Assembly: GCF_944385615.1 (NCBI RefSeq)
Contig: NZ_CALWXV010000017.1
Coordinates: 1 to 45,909 of the forward strand
Reading direction: 5' to 3'
DNA length: 45,909 nt
Source: an uncultured Flavonifractor sp.
GTDB taxonomy: Bacteria > Bacillota > Clostridia > Oscillospirales > Oscillospiraceae
Shown here: in pieces, positions 17,242 to 24,702 of the stretch
How positions within the stretch are numbered: the stretch's first letter is position 1
Layout of the letters: each line of letters opens with the position of its first letter
Notes under the pieces: generated by a model
Database searches by the model: none
Told to the model about the DNA's origin: nothing
What the model saw: the letters and a program-made list of their open reading frames with translations, nothing else
Position numbers and translations under genes: made by a program

Positions 17242-17278
17242 AACATTCCGCTGCCTTTACAGAAAATTGATGTCCTTC

Positions 17279-17306
17279 ATTTTATCACAAAAAGGCAAAA
17301 GTGCAA
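17279..17306 (-). promoter_or_regulatory. SigA-type promoter of the LTA-synthase gene
   Basis: On the minus strand TTGCAC (17306-17301), a 16-base spacer and TAAAAT (17284-17279), about 38 bp upstream of the gene start. The spacer and -35 hexamer lie inside the terminator hairpin of the preceding ABC operon. Confidence 0.65.
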
Positions 17307-17324
17307 CGCACTTCCGCCTTTTTT
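17289..17324 (-). terminator. Terminator of the NitT/TauT-type ABC operon
   Basis: AAAAAGGC (17289-17296) pairs with GCCTTTTT (17316-17323), with an inner AAGTGC/GCACTT stem. On the minus strand the stem is followed by a T-run, as expected for an intrinsic terminator of the ATPase gene ending at 17341. The hairpin is nearly symmetrical and could work both ways. Confidence 0.8.
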
Positions 17325-17340
17325 CAACAAACGGTAAGAT

Positions 17341-17916
17341 TCAGACCCGCACCAGCGGCGGCCCCTTCAAGGAGATCACCCGGTCGCACAGGGCCACTAC
17401 CTCCGCCTCATGGCTGGACAAAATCACCGGCACCCCCAGCTGACGGATTCGCTCCACCATCCGGGCTGCCCGAGGGGCGTCCACCCCGGTAAAGGGCTCG
17501 TCTAGCAGAAAGAGCTTGCCTCCACAGGCCAGGGCCCGGGCCAGGGCCAGCCGCCGGCCCATGCCGCCGGACAGGGCTGGGGGGAATTGCTTCTCCTCCC
17601 CCTCCAGTTCAGCCAAAGCCAGCCAGCGGGAGACCTCTCCCCGGCGGCTTTTGGGCAGCACATCGGTGATGTGCCGCTCCACCGTCCGCCAGGGCAGCAG
17701 CCGGTTTTCCTGAAAGAGCATCACCGGCGGCTGGGGGACGGTGACGGTCCCCTGCTGCACGGGCTGGAGCCCCGCCAGCACCCGCAGCAGGGTGGTCTTG
17801 CCGCATCCGGAGGGGCCGGACAGGGCGGTGATTCCCTTTTCCGGCAGTTCCAGAGAGAAGTGGTCCAGCACCACTTTTTCCCCAAAACAAACGGTAATTT
17901 CTTGGACGGATATCAC
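17341..17916 (-). CDS. ABC transporter ATPase, NitT/TauT type (short)
   Basis: A 191-residue ATPase energising import by the adjacent permease. Walker [10 protein letters not shown] (about 34-42), the Q-loop FQENRLLPW, signature [15 protein letters not shown], Walker [13 protein letters not shown] and H-loop SSHEAEV are all present. The QENRLLPW motif is typical of the nitrate/taurine/alkanesulfonate group. It is about 50 residues shorter than SsuB or TauB because it stops soon after the H-loop. The start is GTG with GGAGGGAG upstream, overlapping the permease stop as GTGA. Confidence 0.88.
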   Translation of the reverse strand: MISVQEITVCFGEKVVLDHFSLELPEKGITALSGPSGCGKTTLLRVLAGLQPVQQGTVTVPQPPVMLFQENRLLPWRTVERHITDVLPKSRRGEVSRWLALAELEGEEKQFPPALSGGMGRRLALARALACGGKLFLLDEPFTGVDAPRAARMVERIRQLGVPVILSSHEAEVVALCDRVISLKGPPLVRV

Positions 17917-18707
17917 GGTTTACTCCCTCCCAGCCGTCGGAACAGAAGGCCCATGGCATACTCCAGTAAAAAGCTCAGCACAATAACCACCGCCGTCCAG
18001 GCAAAGAGGTCGGGGGTCTCCAAGGTGATTTTGGCCCGGTAGAGCTGGGTGCCGATGGCCAGCTTGGGCTGGCACAGCACCTCGGCGGCCACCCCCGCCT
18101 TCCAGGCCAGCCCCAGGCCGGTGGCGCAGCCGCTGGCAAAATAGGGGAGCACCGAGGGCAGGTACACCAGCCGAAGGGTCTTGCCCCGGCCAAAGCGGTA
18201 GGCCCGGGCAGCCTCCAGCAGCAGGGGGTCGGTCTGGGCCACCCCCTTGCTAACGTTGCCCCACAGCACCGGCAGCACCATGAGCCCGGACACAATGGCG
18301 GGCACCCACCCGGCAGAGGGAGCCCATAGCAGCACCAGCACAATAAAGGAGGCCACCGGGATGGCCCGGATCACCTTCACCGCCGGGGTGAGCACCCAGT
18401 CCGCCCCTTTCAAGGCAGAGGTGGCCGCCGCAGTCACCGCGCCCGCTGCCGCCCCCGCCGCAAAACCGGCAAAAATCCGGCCCAGGGTCACAACCGCCGC
18501 CTGCCAGAAGGCGGGCTGGACCGCTAGGACTTGCAGCCGCCCGGCCACCACCATGGGGGCAGGGAGCAGCAGGGCCCCGTGTCCGCTGGTGCGCAGGTCC
18601 ACCAAAAACGCCGCAAGCTGCCAAACCCCCAGCCAGAAGGCCAGGGGTATGACAGCTCGCAGGATTTTGATTCCAGTTGAATTACGGGATGTAGTAGAAG
18701 GCGTCAT
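17913..18707 (-). CDS. ABC transporter permease, NitT/TauT type
   Basis: A 264-residue membrane protein with about six helices and the BPD_transp_1 cytoplasmic loop ([21 protein letters not shown]), which contacts the ATPase. It resembles SsuC and related permeases. The ATG at 18707 (MTPSTTSRN) overlaps the end of the binding-protein gene by 26 bp; a start further upstream at 18758 would overlap more and has no better site. The order binding protein-permease-ATPase forms one operon. The substrate cannot be told from sequence. Confidence 0.85.
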   Translation of the reverse strand: MTPSTTSRNSTGIKILRAVIPLAFWLGVWQLAAFLVDLRTSGHGALLLPAPMVVAGRLQVLAVQPAFWQAAVVTLGRIFAGFAAGAAAGAVTAAATSALKGADWVLTPAVKVIRAIPVASFIVLVLLWAPSAGWVPAIVSGLMVLPVLWGNVSKGVAQTDPLLLEAARAYRFGRGKTLRLVYLPSVLPYFASGCATGLGLAWKAGVAAEVLCQPKLAIGTQLYRAKITLETPDLFAWTAVVIVLSFLLEYAMGLLFRRLGGSKP

Positions 18708-19728
18708 CGGGGATGGAACCTCCGATCGAAGTGGGGTCGGCAGCAAAGAGCACCTCATAGTAGCTGGAGATGGTCTTCAAATCTTCTCCGGCGCTAAAGA
18801 TCATGTTGGCCTGGGGGATGGCGGCGGTGGCGATGGCGGCCTTGGGTACGATGCCGTACTGCTCGATGAGCTGGCCGCCCTCCTCCGGGTTGTCCTTGAT
18901 GTAGTTGATGGAGGCCTCATACTCAGTGAGGAAGGCGTTCACAGCCTCAGGGTGCTCCTGGGCAAACTCGGTACGCACCACCACGCAGCCCATGGTAAAG
19001 GTACCGGAGGCGCCGGACTGAGTCCATGCGTCGCTCAGGTCCACCGCGTCCCGCACATCGGTATTCTGCATCAGCACGGTGGTGGCGGCGGGGACGGGAA
19101 GCATGCACAGGTCGATCTCACCGGAGGCCATGAGAGAGGTGACCTCCTCGCTGGTTTTCCACTGGATGTCCACGTCGGTGTCCGGGTCCAGGCCGTTCTG
19201 GGTCAGCAGGTAGTCCAGCACATACTCGGTGTTGGTGCCCTGGTTGATGGCGTACAAGGTCTTACCGGACAGGTCGACCAGGGAATGGACGGTGTCGCCA
19301 TTCTCCAGAATGTGGAGCACACCCAGGGTATTGAGGGCCAGCAGTTGGATGTTGCCCGTCTTGTTGTACAGGTTGGCGGCCACATTGGTGGGCAGGGCGG
19401 CGATATCCAGCTCCCCGCTGTTCAGCTTGGGCACAATGTCGTTGGCCGGGTCGGAGCCCATGGTCACCGTGTAGTGGTTCACCGTCTCACCGGCGTCGTT
19501 GTCGGCCAGCAGCTTGGCAGCTCCCATGCCGGTGGGGCCGTTGAGCAGGCCCAGGTTGATATCGGTCCCCTCCAAAGTGGGGGTCTCGCTGTTCTGGGGA
19601 GTAGTCTCACTGGCCGGAGTGGTCTCGGCGGGAGGGGTACTCTCCTGGGAATCGGTATTGGAGGCGCAGGCAGTCAGGCCCAGCGCCAGGGCCAGAGTCA
19701 GGCCCAGTGCAAGCAGTTTCTTCTTCAT
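18682..19728 (-). CDS. ABC transporter substrate-binding lipoprotein, NitT/TauT type
   Basis: A 348-residue lipoprotein. The signal peptide ends in the lipobox LTAC (Cys21), followed by a Thr/Ser/Glu-rich linker to about residue 52. The mature part has the NMT1/SsuA-like pattern: a GLLNGPTGMGAAKLL start, and AALPTNVAANLYNK and GKTLYAINQGTNTEYVLDYLL segments. It captures a substrate outside the cell for the adjacent permease and ATPase. Similar proteins bind sulfonates, nitrate or pyrimidine precursors; I cannot choose. ATG start after a good promoter about 57 bp upstream. Confidence 0.87.
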   Translation of the reverse strand: MKKKLLALGLTLALALGLTACASNTDSQESTPPAETTPASETTPQNSETPTLEGTDINLGLLNGPTGMGAAKLLADNDAGETVNHYTVTMGSDPANDIVPKLNSGELDIAALPTNVAANLYNKTGNIQLLALNTLGVLHILENGDTVHSLVDLSGKTLYAINQGTNTEYVLDYLLTQNGLDPDTDVDIQWKTSEEVTSLMASGEIDLCMLPVPAATTVLMQNTDVRDAVDLSDAWTQSGASGTFTMGCVVVRTEFAQEHPEAVNAFLTEYEASINYIKDNPEEGGQLIEQYGIVPKAAIATAAIPQANMIFSAGEDLKTISSYYEVLFAADPTSIGGSIPDDAFYYIP

Positions 19729-19784
19729 GGTATCTCGTTCCTTTCTCTGCCGTCGGAGGGTCTGCCCTCTGTACGGTCCAGTTT

Positions 19785-19812
19785 AGTGTACCATGTCCCC
19801 CAGAAATGTCAA
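19785..19812 (-). promoter_or_regulatory. SigA-type promoter of the NitT/TauT ABC operon
   Basis: On the minus strand TTGACA (19812-19807), a 16-base spacer and TACACT (19790-19785). The leader to the ATG is about 50 bases and shows no riboswitch-like structure. Confidence 0.78.
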
Positions 19813-19894
19813 CGGGCAATTTCCCCAATTCTGTGCCGGAAGGACCGGCCGGGTCCCAGGCGCATAGGATGGGGAGAACAGGAGGGATTTTCCG

Positions 19895-20239
19895 ATGAAT
19901 CAACCCATCAATCAGCACGCCCGGGACCAGGCAGCCCGGCAGCGGGCCGCCGCCATCCTGGCCCAGAGCCGCCAGGGACCGATGGAGCGCCCTCAGCCGG
20001 AGGAGCCGGAAATGAAGCGGTACATACATCCCGTCCCCTGCTGGGGAAACTGCCCCGGCCCCGCTCCCGCCCCTGGTGGCGGCCCCTACATGGACCGGGT
20101 GCTGGAGGAGCTGGCCCGGCAGAATCAACTGCTGGTGGAGCTGCTGGGGGCGGTCAACGCCCTTACCGCCGCCACCCTCAGCATCCGCAGCCGCTTTGTG
20201 GGGCAAGAGTCGGGGGGAATAAAAAGTCGAATTCTGTAA
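19895..20239 (+). CDS. Hypothetical small protein, Pro/Gln-rich
   Basis: A 114-residue protein preceded by a strong AGGAGG site 8 bases before the ATG. The N-terminal third is rich in Gln, Ala and Arg, the centre contains the motif PVPCWGNCPGPAPAPGGGP with two cysteines, and the C-terminal 50 residues form a predicted leucine-rich helix (LEELARQNQLLVELLGAVNAL). No signal peptide. I do not recognise the family. The Pro/Gly/Cys core with a short helix recalls spore-coat-associated small proteins, but that is a guess. No clear promoter was found in 19813-19894. Confidence 0.65.
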   Translation: MNQPINQHARDQAARQRAAAILAQSRQGPMERPQPEEPEMKRYIHPVPCWGNCPGPAPAPGGGPYMDRVLEELARQNQLLVELLGAVNALTAATLSIRSRFVGQESGGIKSRIL

Positions 20240-20320
20240 AACCTTTTGCCCTTTTATGCCGTCTAATAAAATATGACCGCAGGAAATAGCGGATGTTACC
20301 AAAGAAAGGCGTGGTCTCCC

Positions 20321-21421
20321 ATGGCCAAACGACTGATGAAAAAGAGCAAAGCGCCCTTGTCCCCCGGCAGGCGGGTGTTGCGCATCCTGTTTGTCCTGCT
20401 GGTGATTTTGGCGGCCCTGATCGTGATCGCGTACGGAGCCTTCCGTCTGCTGGCCCAGCCCCCCAAGATCACTCAGGAGACCCCGCCTCCGGCAGAGAGT
20501 GCCGGCGTGGCCCTGGCCGACCCCTCCCCCACCCCCAGCCAGAGCGCCCAGCCTGTCCGCCAGCGGAAGGAGTACACCTACACCTTCCTGCTGTGTGCCA
20601 GCGACCAGTCCAGCGGCAATGTGGACACCATGATCGTGGCCACCTATGACACAGTGAACCAAACCATGGCCATGGTTTCCATCCCACGGGACACCCTGGT
20701 GGAAGGTGTGACCGCCAAGGGAAAACACTTTTACAAGCTATGCAGTATGTACCCCTACAACGGCATCGACGCTCTGAAAGAGGAAGTCCAGAAGATCGTG
20801 GGCTTTCCCATCGACTTCTACGTGAAGGTAAACACCAGGGGCTTTGTCCGGCTGGTAGATGCGGTGGGGGGGATCAACTTCAACGTACCTGTCCACATGT
20901 CCTATGACGACCCCAGCCAGAACCTGTATATCCATTTTGAGCCGGGGATGCAATATCTCAGCGGCACCGACGCTTTGAAGGTGGCCCGCTGCCGGAAAAA
21001 CTCTGACGGCCGGGGCCGGTACCCCAACAACATCTATGACGCCTATCCCGACGCCGACATCGGCCGCACCAAGACTCAGCGGGAGCTCATCATGGCGGTA
21101 CTGAAAAAGGCTGTCTCCCAGCCTCTGAACCTGCCCACCTACTATGATATTTTTATGGAAAATGTAGAGACCGACCTGAAGCTGTCCGACTTAGCCTTCT
21201 TCGCCGACAAGGGGCTGAGCTTTGACTTTGACAACGTGACCACCACCTCCCTGCCGGGGGACGGTGCCGTGACCTACAAGGGATGGACCTGGTGCTATGA
21301 GCTCTACCCCGACAAGGTGCTGGATATTGTGAACACCTCCGGCCTCAACCCCTACACCACCGATATTACCGCCGATATGCTGGACATCACCCAGAGCGGC
21401 ACCGCCAAACGATACGATTAA
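20321..21421 (+). CDS. LytR-CpsA-Psr (LCP) family wall polymer ligase
   Basis: A 366-residue protein with a basic N-terminus, one membrane helix (about 18-42) and an extracellular LCP domain. The hallmarks DTMIVATYDTVNQTMAMVSIPRDTLV (about 106) and a later GGINFNV and RCRKNSDGRGR segment are present; the arginines and aspartates bind the pyrophosphate of lipid-linked polymers. LCP enzymes attach teichoic acids or capsule to peptidoglycan. The ATG at 20321 is chosen because the membrane anchor follows directly; its ribosome binding site (AAAGG, about 11 bases away) is modest. Promoter not clear. Confidence 0.92.
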   Translation: MAKRLMKKSKAPLSPGRRVLRILFVLLVILAALIVIAYGAFRLLAQPPKITQETPPPAESAGVALADPSPTPSQSAQPVRQRKEYTYTFLLCASDQSSGNVDTMIVATYDTVNQTMAMVSIPRDTLVEGVTAKGKHFYKLCSMYPYNGIDALKEEVQKIVGFPIDFYVKVNTRGFVRLVDAVGGINFNVPVHMSYDDPSQNLYIHFEPGMQYLSGTDALKVARCRKNSDGRGRYPNNIYDAYPDADIGRTKTQRELIMAVLKKAVSQPLNLPTYYDIFMENVETDLKLSDLAFFADKGLSFDFDNVTTTSLPGDGAVTYKGWTWCYELYPDKVLDIVNTSGLNPYTTDITADMLDITQSGTAKRYD

Positions 21422-21458
21422 ATGAGAAAAGGACGCCGGAAGGCGTCCTTTTCTCATT
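21421..21458. terminator. Bidirectional terminator, LCP and zinc-ribbon genes
   Basis: A perfect 17-bp stem (21421-21437 with 21442-21458) with a GGAA loop, A-rich on the left and T-rich on the right, starts at the LCP stop codon. It sits between converging genes and should end both transcripts. Confidence 0.9.
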
Positions 21459-21467
21459 TTAACCGGC

Positions 21468-21659
21468 TTATACAAACTCGTAATCCGCGAATTTGTCCTC
21501 GCCCTGCTTGTTGTCCTTGGTCTCTCCCACAAAGGTGCCCATTACCTGGCAGTCCGGGCAGAAGCCGAACTCAGGCTCGGAGGCAAACTCCAGCTCATAG
21601 CGGTACTTCTTCCCGCACTGCGGGCACTCGTAAAAGAAATAGTAGGTTCCCCAGGTCAT
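21468..21659 (-). CDS. Small zinc-ribbon protein
   Basis: A 63-residue protein with two Cys-X2-Cys pairs, CPQC near residue 12 and CPDC near residue 34, which should form one zinc ribbon. The rest is acidic and aromatic, with no signal peptide. Proteins of this kind are often annotated only as zinc-ribbon domain proteins. ATG start with GAGGA about 8 bases upstream. It is separated by 25 bp from the amidase gene and may be cotranscribed. Function unknown. Confidence 0.75.
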   Translation of the reverse strand: MTWGTYYFFYECPQCGKKYRYELEFASEPEFGFCPDCQVMGTFVGETKDNKQGEDKFADYEFV

Positions 21660-21684
21660 GTTACACGTCCTCCTCAGTTTCCAA

Positions 21685-22437
21685 TTATTGTTTCAGCAGC
21701 CCCAGCCGCTCCAGCAGCAGAGCGGCCTGCTCCCTGGTCAGGGGAGCGCCGGGGGCAGTGCCGTCAAACAGCCCCGCGTCCTTGGCCTTCTTCCAGGCCT
21801 CCTTAGCCCAGTCGCTCACCGTCTGGGCGGAGCGTTCCTTCTCATAGGCGGCAAGGGCGGCGTCAAATTGCGCCTGTGTCATCTCCGGTTCACCCCCCTT
21901 CAGCAGCGCCTTTACATCGGCGCGGAGGGTGTCCATGCTTTTGCCATGCTTGGGAAACCAGTGCCCCACATCGCTGTGGTTGGTGGCCAGGCCCAGCTTA
22001 CAGCCTTCCGCATGGTCAATGATATCCTTCTCCGGGTCCAGGCCGTAGGTTTGGCACAGATAGGCGCACAGCTCCACCGCGTTGCGGTAGACCGTGTCAA
22101 AATAGGCCTGGTTTTTCACTGGATCATAACCGATCATGGTGCCGCCGGCATAGGTGTGTCCGGCGGGCTCCAGAATCTCAAAGCCGATGTGGGTGTTGTT
22201 GGCGGCGCCGCCGGCGTGCCACCCCCGCCAGTTCCAGGGCAGGGTCTCGGTGACCCCCTCCCGGTGAACGATGGCGTGGACACAGGCGTTGGCCCCCGGT
22301 TTGTCCCAGGCTTTGAGAAAGATGTTGACGTCGGGCTGGGCCACCCCGGTGGAGTGGACCATGATCCCTTTGGGCTTGATGGTGCGCCCTGCCTTGTAGC
22401 AGTCGCTGTTGGTGAGAATATGCTCTGTGATGCGCAT
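21685..22437 (-). CDS. N-acetylmuramoyl-L-alanine amidase (PGRP/amidase_2)
   Basis: A 250-residue peptidoglycan amidase. His28 in IMVHSTG, the WHAGG segment and the later DVGHWFPKHGKS motif give the zinc-dependent amidase_2 pattern. A C-terminal region of about 45 residues (WAKEAWKKAKDAGLFDG, then LTREQAALLLERLGLL) resembles an SLH-type wall-binding unit. No signal peptide, as in phage endolysins and autolysins released by lysis or sporulation. ATG at 22437 with GGGAGG 7 bases upstream; a TTG two codons earlier is less likely. No other phage genes are nearby. Confidence 0.88.
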   Translation of the reverse strand: MRITEHILTNSDCYKAGRTIKPKGIMVHSTGVAQPDVNIFLKAWDKPGANACVHAIVHREGVTETLPWNWRGWHAGGAANNTHIGFEILEPAGHTYAGGTMIGYDPVKNQAYFDTVYRNAVELCAYLCQTYGLDPEKDIIDHAEGCKLGLATNHSDVGHWFPKHGKSMDTLRADVKALLKGGEPEMTQAQFDAALAAYEKERSAQTVSDWAKEAWKKAKDAGLFDGTAPGAPLTREQAALLLERLGLLKQ

Positions 22438-22481
22438 TGGCAACCCCTCCCGGTCATCCTATGCGCATCCCCGTCCAGCGT

Positions 22482-22835
22482 TCATTCCGGCCGCTCCGCC
22501 TCCTCCGCCGCCAGCGCCGCCCGGCGGGCGTCTCTGGCCTGGATGGTCTCGGCCACGCTTCTGGGCGGGCGGGCGTTGATCTTCTCCTGCCAGGCCAGCA
22601 CCCAGTCCCGCAGCCCCTCCAGTCCCTCTTCCGTCATGGGAAAGGCGGTGGTCTCCTCCACCGTGCTGTCCTGGAGCCGCCAGGGCCCCTCCCACACCTG
22701 GGCGGTCAGGGAGGACGGGGTATCCCCCTCCCCCTTTACCGGGTCCACCCGGTAGCGCATCCGCCCGGCGCTAGCGGTCCAGAAATTATCGTTTTCAAAG
22801 TGGGACAGCACCGGTAAAAACAGGTCCTGATCCAT
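22482..22835 (-). CDS. Hypothetical protein upstream of the amidase
   Basis: A 117-residue protein with AAGGAG 9 bases before the ATG. It starts FLPVLSHFENDNFWTASAG and ends in an Ala/Glu/Arg-rich helix. It has no signal peptide or membrane helix. I do not recognise it. The gap of 44 bp to the amidase suggests one transcript. The gene is just downstream (on its strand) of the hairpin and structured repeat copy 2. Confidence 0.65.
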   Translation of the reverse strand: MDQDLFLPVLSHFENDNFWTASAGRMRYRVDPVKGEGDTPSSLTAQVWEGPWRLQDSTVEETTAFPMTEEGLEGLRDWVLAWQEKINARPPRSVAETIQARDARRAALAAEEAERPE

Positions 22836-22860
22836 GGTGTCAACTCCTTGCAGCTGAAAA

Positions 22861-22888
22861 GCGTGGTATCTTTGTTATGATACCACGC
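22861..22888 (-). terminator. Terminator-like hairpin left of repeat copy 2
   Basis: A perfect 10-bp stem GCGTGGTATC/GATACCACGC (22861-22870 with 22879-22888). On the minus strand it is followed by TTTT. It likely ends the amino acid ABC transcript coming from 23149. A decayed copy lies at 23108-23137, on the other side of the structured repeat. Confidence 0.7.
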
Positions 22889-22895
22889 TTGAGAC

Positions 22896-23074
22896 TGTCC
22901 AAAAAGACCGAAAGGTCTTTTTGGACAAAGGGCTGCATGACGGATGGGGTTCGATTTCTGACGAAATTGTCACCCCACCCGCCATGAGAAGTGTCATTTC
23001 CGAGGCGCATGTCCCCGGAAATGACGGATTTTTATCGGATTCCGCCGCCTGTGGGCGGCGGAACTCTGCGAGGC
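22896..23074 (-). repeat. Structured intergenic repeat, copy 2
   Basis: Hairpin I is 22896-22909 with 22914-22927. Hairpin II begins at 22936 and ends at 22986, with two A-C mismatches in this copy. Hairpin III is 22993-23002 with 23016-23025, hairpin IV 23042-23049 with 23054-23061, and the tail AACTCTGCGAGGC ends at 23074. It lies 74 bp downstream of the amino acid ABC ATPase gene. The 313-bp gap 22836-23148 holds only this element, the flanking hairpin and its direct repeat. Confidence 0.9.
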
Positions 23075-23107
23075 TTCCTGATAGAGGAGGTCTTTCAACA
23101 GCCCGAA

Positions 23108-23137
23108 ACGTAGCATCTTTGTTATGATACCACGCTT
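23108..23137. repeat. Direct repeat of the 22861-22890 hairpin
   Basis: These 30 bases match 22861-22890 at 27 positions, including an unbroken run of 23 bases (23115-23137 with 22868-22890). The three differences weaken the left arm of the hairpin. The two copies bracket structured repeat copy 2. Confidence 0.9.
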
Positions 23138-23148
23138 TCAGCCACTTT

Positions 23149-23934
23149 TCAATTCTCGGAATAGCGGGACAAAAACTGACGGGTCCGTTCCTCTCTGGGG
23201 CACTCGATGACCTGCCGGGCGGGCCCCTGCTCCACAATGACGCCGCCATCCATAAAGATCACCTGGTCGGCCACATCCCGGGCAAAGGCCATCTCGTGGG
23301 TGACGATAATCATGGTGGTCTTCTGCTCGGCCAGCGCGCGGATGACCTTGAGCACCTCGCCGGTGAGCTCCGGGTCCAGAGCGGAGGTAGGCTCGTCAAA
23401 GCAGAGGATATCCGGCTTCAGGGCCAGGGCCCGGGCAATGGCCACCCGCTGCTGCTGACCGCCGGAGAGCTGGCAGGGGAAATGACCGGCCCGGTCGCTG
23501 AGGCCCATTTTTTGGAGCAGCTCCTGACCCTCGGCCTGGATCTGTTCCAAAATCGTCTTTTTATTCTGCTTGAAGTCGGGCCGCTCCTGGGCCAGCAACC
23601 GGGGGGCCAGGGTCACGTTCTCCAGAGCGGTATACTGAGGAAACAGATTGAAGGACTGAAACACCAGCCCAAAGTGGAGCCGCTTTTTCCGCACCTCGGC
23701 CTCCCGCTGGGTGGCAGGGTCGGCGGCGTCAAAAAGGGTCTCCCCATTAACCAGGATACGGCCCTGGTTGGGGGTTTCCAAAAAGTTGAGGCACCGCAGC
23801 AGGGTGGTCTTGCCCGAACCGGAAGAGCCGATGATGGCCAGAGCCTGTCCCTGCTCCAGGGAAAAGCTGATGTCCTCCAGCACCCGGGTGGCGCCGAAAT
23901 GTTTTTCAATGTTCTGTACGTCCAAAATCGCCAT
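23149..23934 (-). CDS. Polar amino acid ABC transporter ATPase
   Basis: A 261-residue GlnQ/HisP-type ATPase. Walker A GSSGSGKTT (about 36-44), Q-loop VFQSFNLFPQYT, signature LSGGQQQRVAIARAL, Walker B ILCFDEPTSALD and H-loop VTHEM are all present. It powers import of a polar amino acid with the adjacent permease (14 bp upstream). A stretch before the signature (RPDFKQNKKTILEQIQAEG) is a few residues longer than in most GlnQ proteins. ATG start with AAGAAGGTG upstream. The amino acid is not determinable from sequence. Confidence 0.93.
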   Translation of the reverse strand: MAILDVQNIEKHFGATRVLEDISFSLEQGQALAIIGSSGSGKTTLLRCLNFLETPNQGRILVNGETLFDAADPATQREAEVRKKRLHFGLVFQSFNLFPQYTALENVTLAPRLLAQERPDFKQNKKTILEQIQAEGQELLQKMGLSDRAGHFPCQLSGGQQQRVAIARALALKPDILCFDEPTSALDPELTGEVLKVIRALAEQKTTMIIVTHEMAFARDVADQVIFMDGGVIVEQGPARQVIECPREERTRQFLSRYSEN

Positions 23935-23948
23935 TTCAGCACCTTCTT

Positions 23949-24620
23949 TCAGCGGAAATAGGCCAGCTTCTTCTCCACCCAGCCAAAGAGCAGGGTGAGG
24001 GCCCCGTTAAAAACCAGATAGTACACACCGGTGAAGAACAGGGGCCACAGCAGGCCGGAATAGCCGTGGGAGCCCTTCAGGAAGGCGTAGCCCGCCCAGA
24101 TGATCTCCTGCATGGAGATGATGCGGGCAATAGAGGTGTCCTTCACCAGGGTGATGATCTCATTGGACATGGGGGGCACAATGCGCTTGACCATTTGCAG
24201 CAGGGTGACGTGGAAAAAGATCTGGCTTTTGGTCATGCCCAATACCTGGCCTGCCTCCTGCTGGCCCACCGGCACGCCCTGAATGCCGCCTCGGTAGATC
24301 TCGGAGAAGTAGCAGGCGTAGTTGATGATGAAGGCCACGGCGGAGGCCAGAAACCGCCCTCCCTCGCCGCTGGGCCATGGACTGCCGCCGGGGAGCACAT
24401 AGCCGGGTATGTAGAAGATGATGATGAGCTGGAGCATCAGCGGCGTGCCCCGGATGATCCACACCACGGTTTTGGTCAGCCAGCGCAGGGGCAAAAAGGA
24501 ACTCATGGAGCCGAAGGAGACCACCAGCCCCAGGGGGATGGCGCCGATCAGCGTGACCGCGAACAGCTTCAGCGTCTGGAGAAAGCCCTCGTTCAGGGCC
24601 CCGATGACCGTGAGAAACAT
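23949..24620 (-). CDS. Polar amino acid ABC transporter permease
   Basis: A 223-residue permease of the HisM/GlnP family with about five helices. The EAA loop (GQQEAGQVLGMTKSQIFFHVTL) and the PPMSNEIITLVKDTSI segment are typical. It forms the channel with the ATPase gene that follows 14 bp later. ATG start with AGGTAGG about 8 bases upstream. Between it and the binding-protein gene lies a 341-bp gap that holds structured repeat copy 3. Confidence 0.92.
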   Translation of the reverse strand: MFLTVIGALNEGFLQTLKLFAVTLIGAIPLGLVVSFGSMSSFLPLRWLTKTVVWIIRGTPLMLQLIIIFYIPGYVLPGGSPWPSGEGGRFLASAVAFIINYACYFSEIYRGGIQGVPVGQQEAGQVLGMTKSQIFFHVTLLQMVKRIVPPMSNEIITLVKDTSIARIISMQEIIWAGYAFLKGSHGYSGLLWPLFFTGVYYLVFNGALTLLFGWVEKKLAYFR

Positions 24621-24672
24621 AGGCGGAACCTACCTTTAGTCAAAGTGTTTCAAGGGCGTAAACCGGCCAAAA

Positions 24673-24696
24673 GCAGAGAACGCAACTGTTCTCTGC
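24673..24696 (-). terminator. Hairpin left of repeat copy 3
   Basis: A perfect 9-bp stem GCAGAGAAC/GTTCTCTGC (24673-24681 with 24688-24696). On the minus strand it is followed by TTTT, so it is terminator-like although it lies inside the ABC operon. It occupies the same place relative to the repeat as the hairpin next to copy 2. Confidence 0.6.
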
Positions 24697-24702
24697 TGAG
24701 GC

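Noticed and set aside
18247-20289. 680-codon plus-strand frame across the ABC genes and the 19895 gene
   Set aside because: It is opposite or out of frame with supported genes, including a lipoprotein with a clear signal peptide.
21685-22835. Prophage remnant
   Set aside because: The amidase resembles endolysins, but no capsid, terminase, integrase or holin gene is present and the flanks are ordinary chromosomal genes.
22875-23249. Small proteins predicted inside the structured repeats
   Set aside because: The same peptide-like translation appears at each repeat copy because the DNA is repeated. Stem conservation with third-base-independent changes, lack of ribosome binding sites and the hairpins argue against coding.
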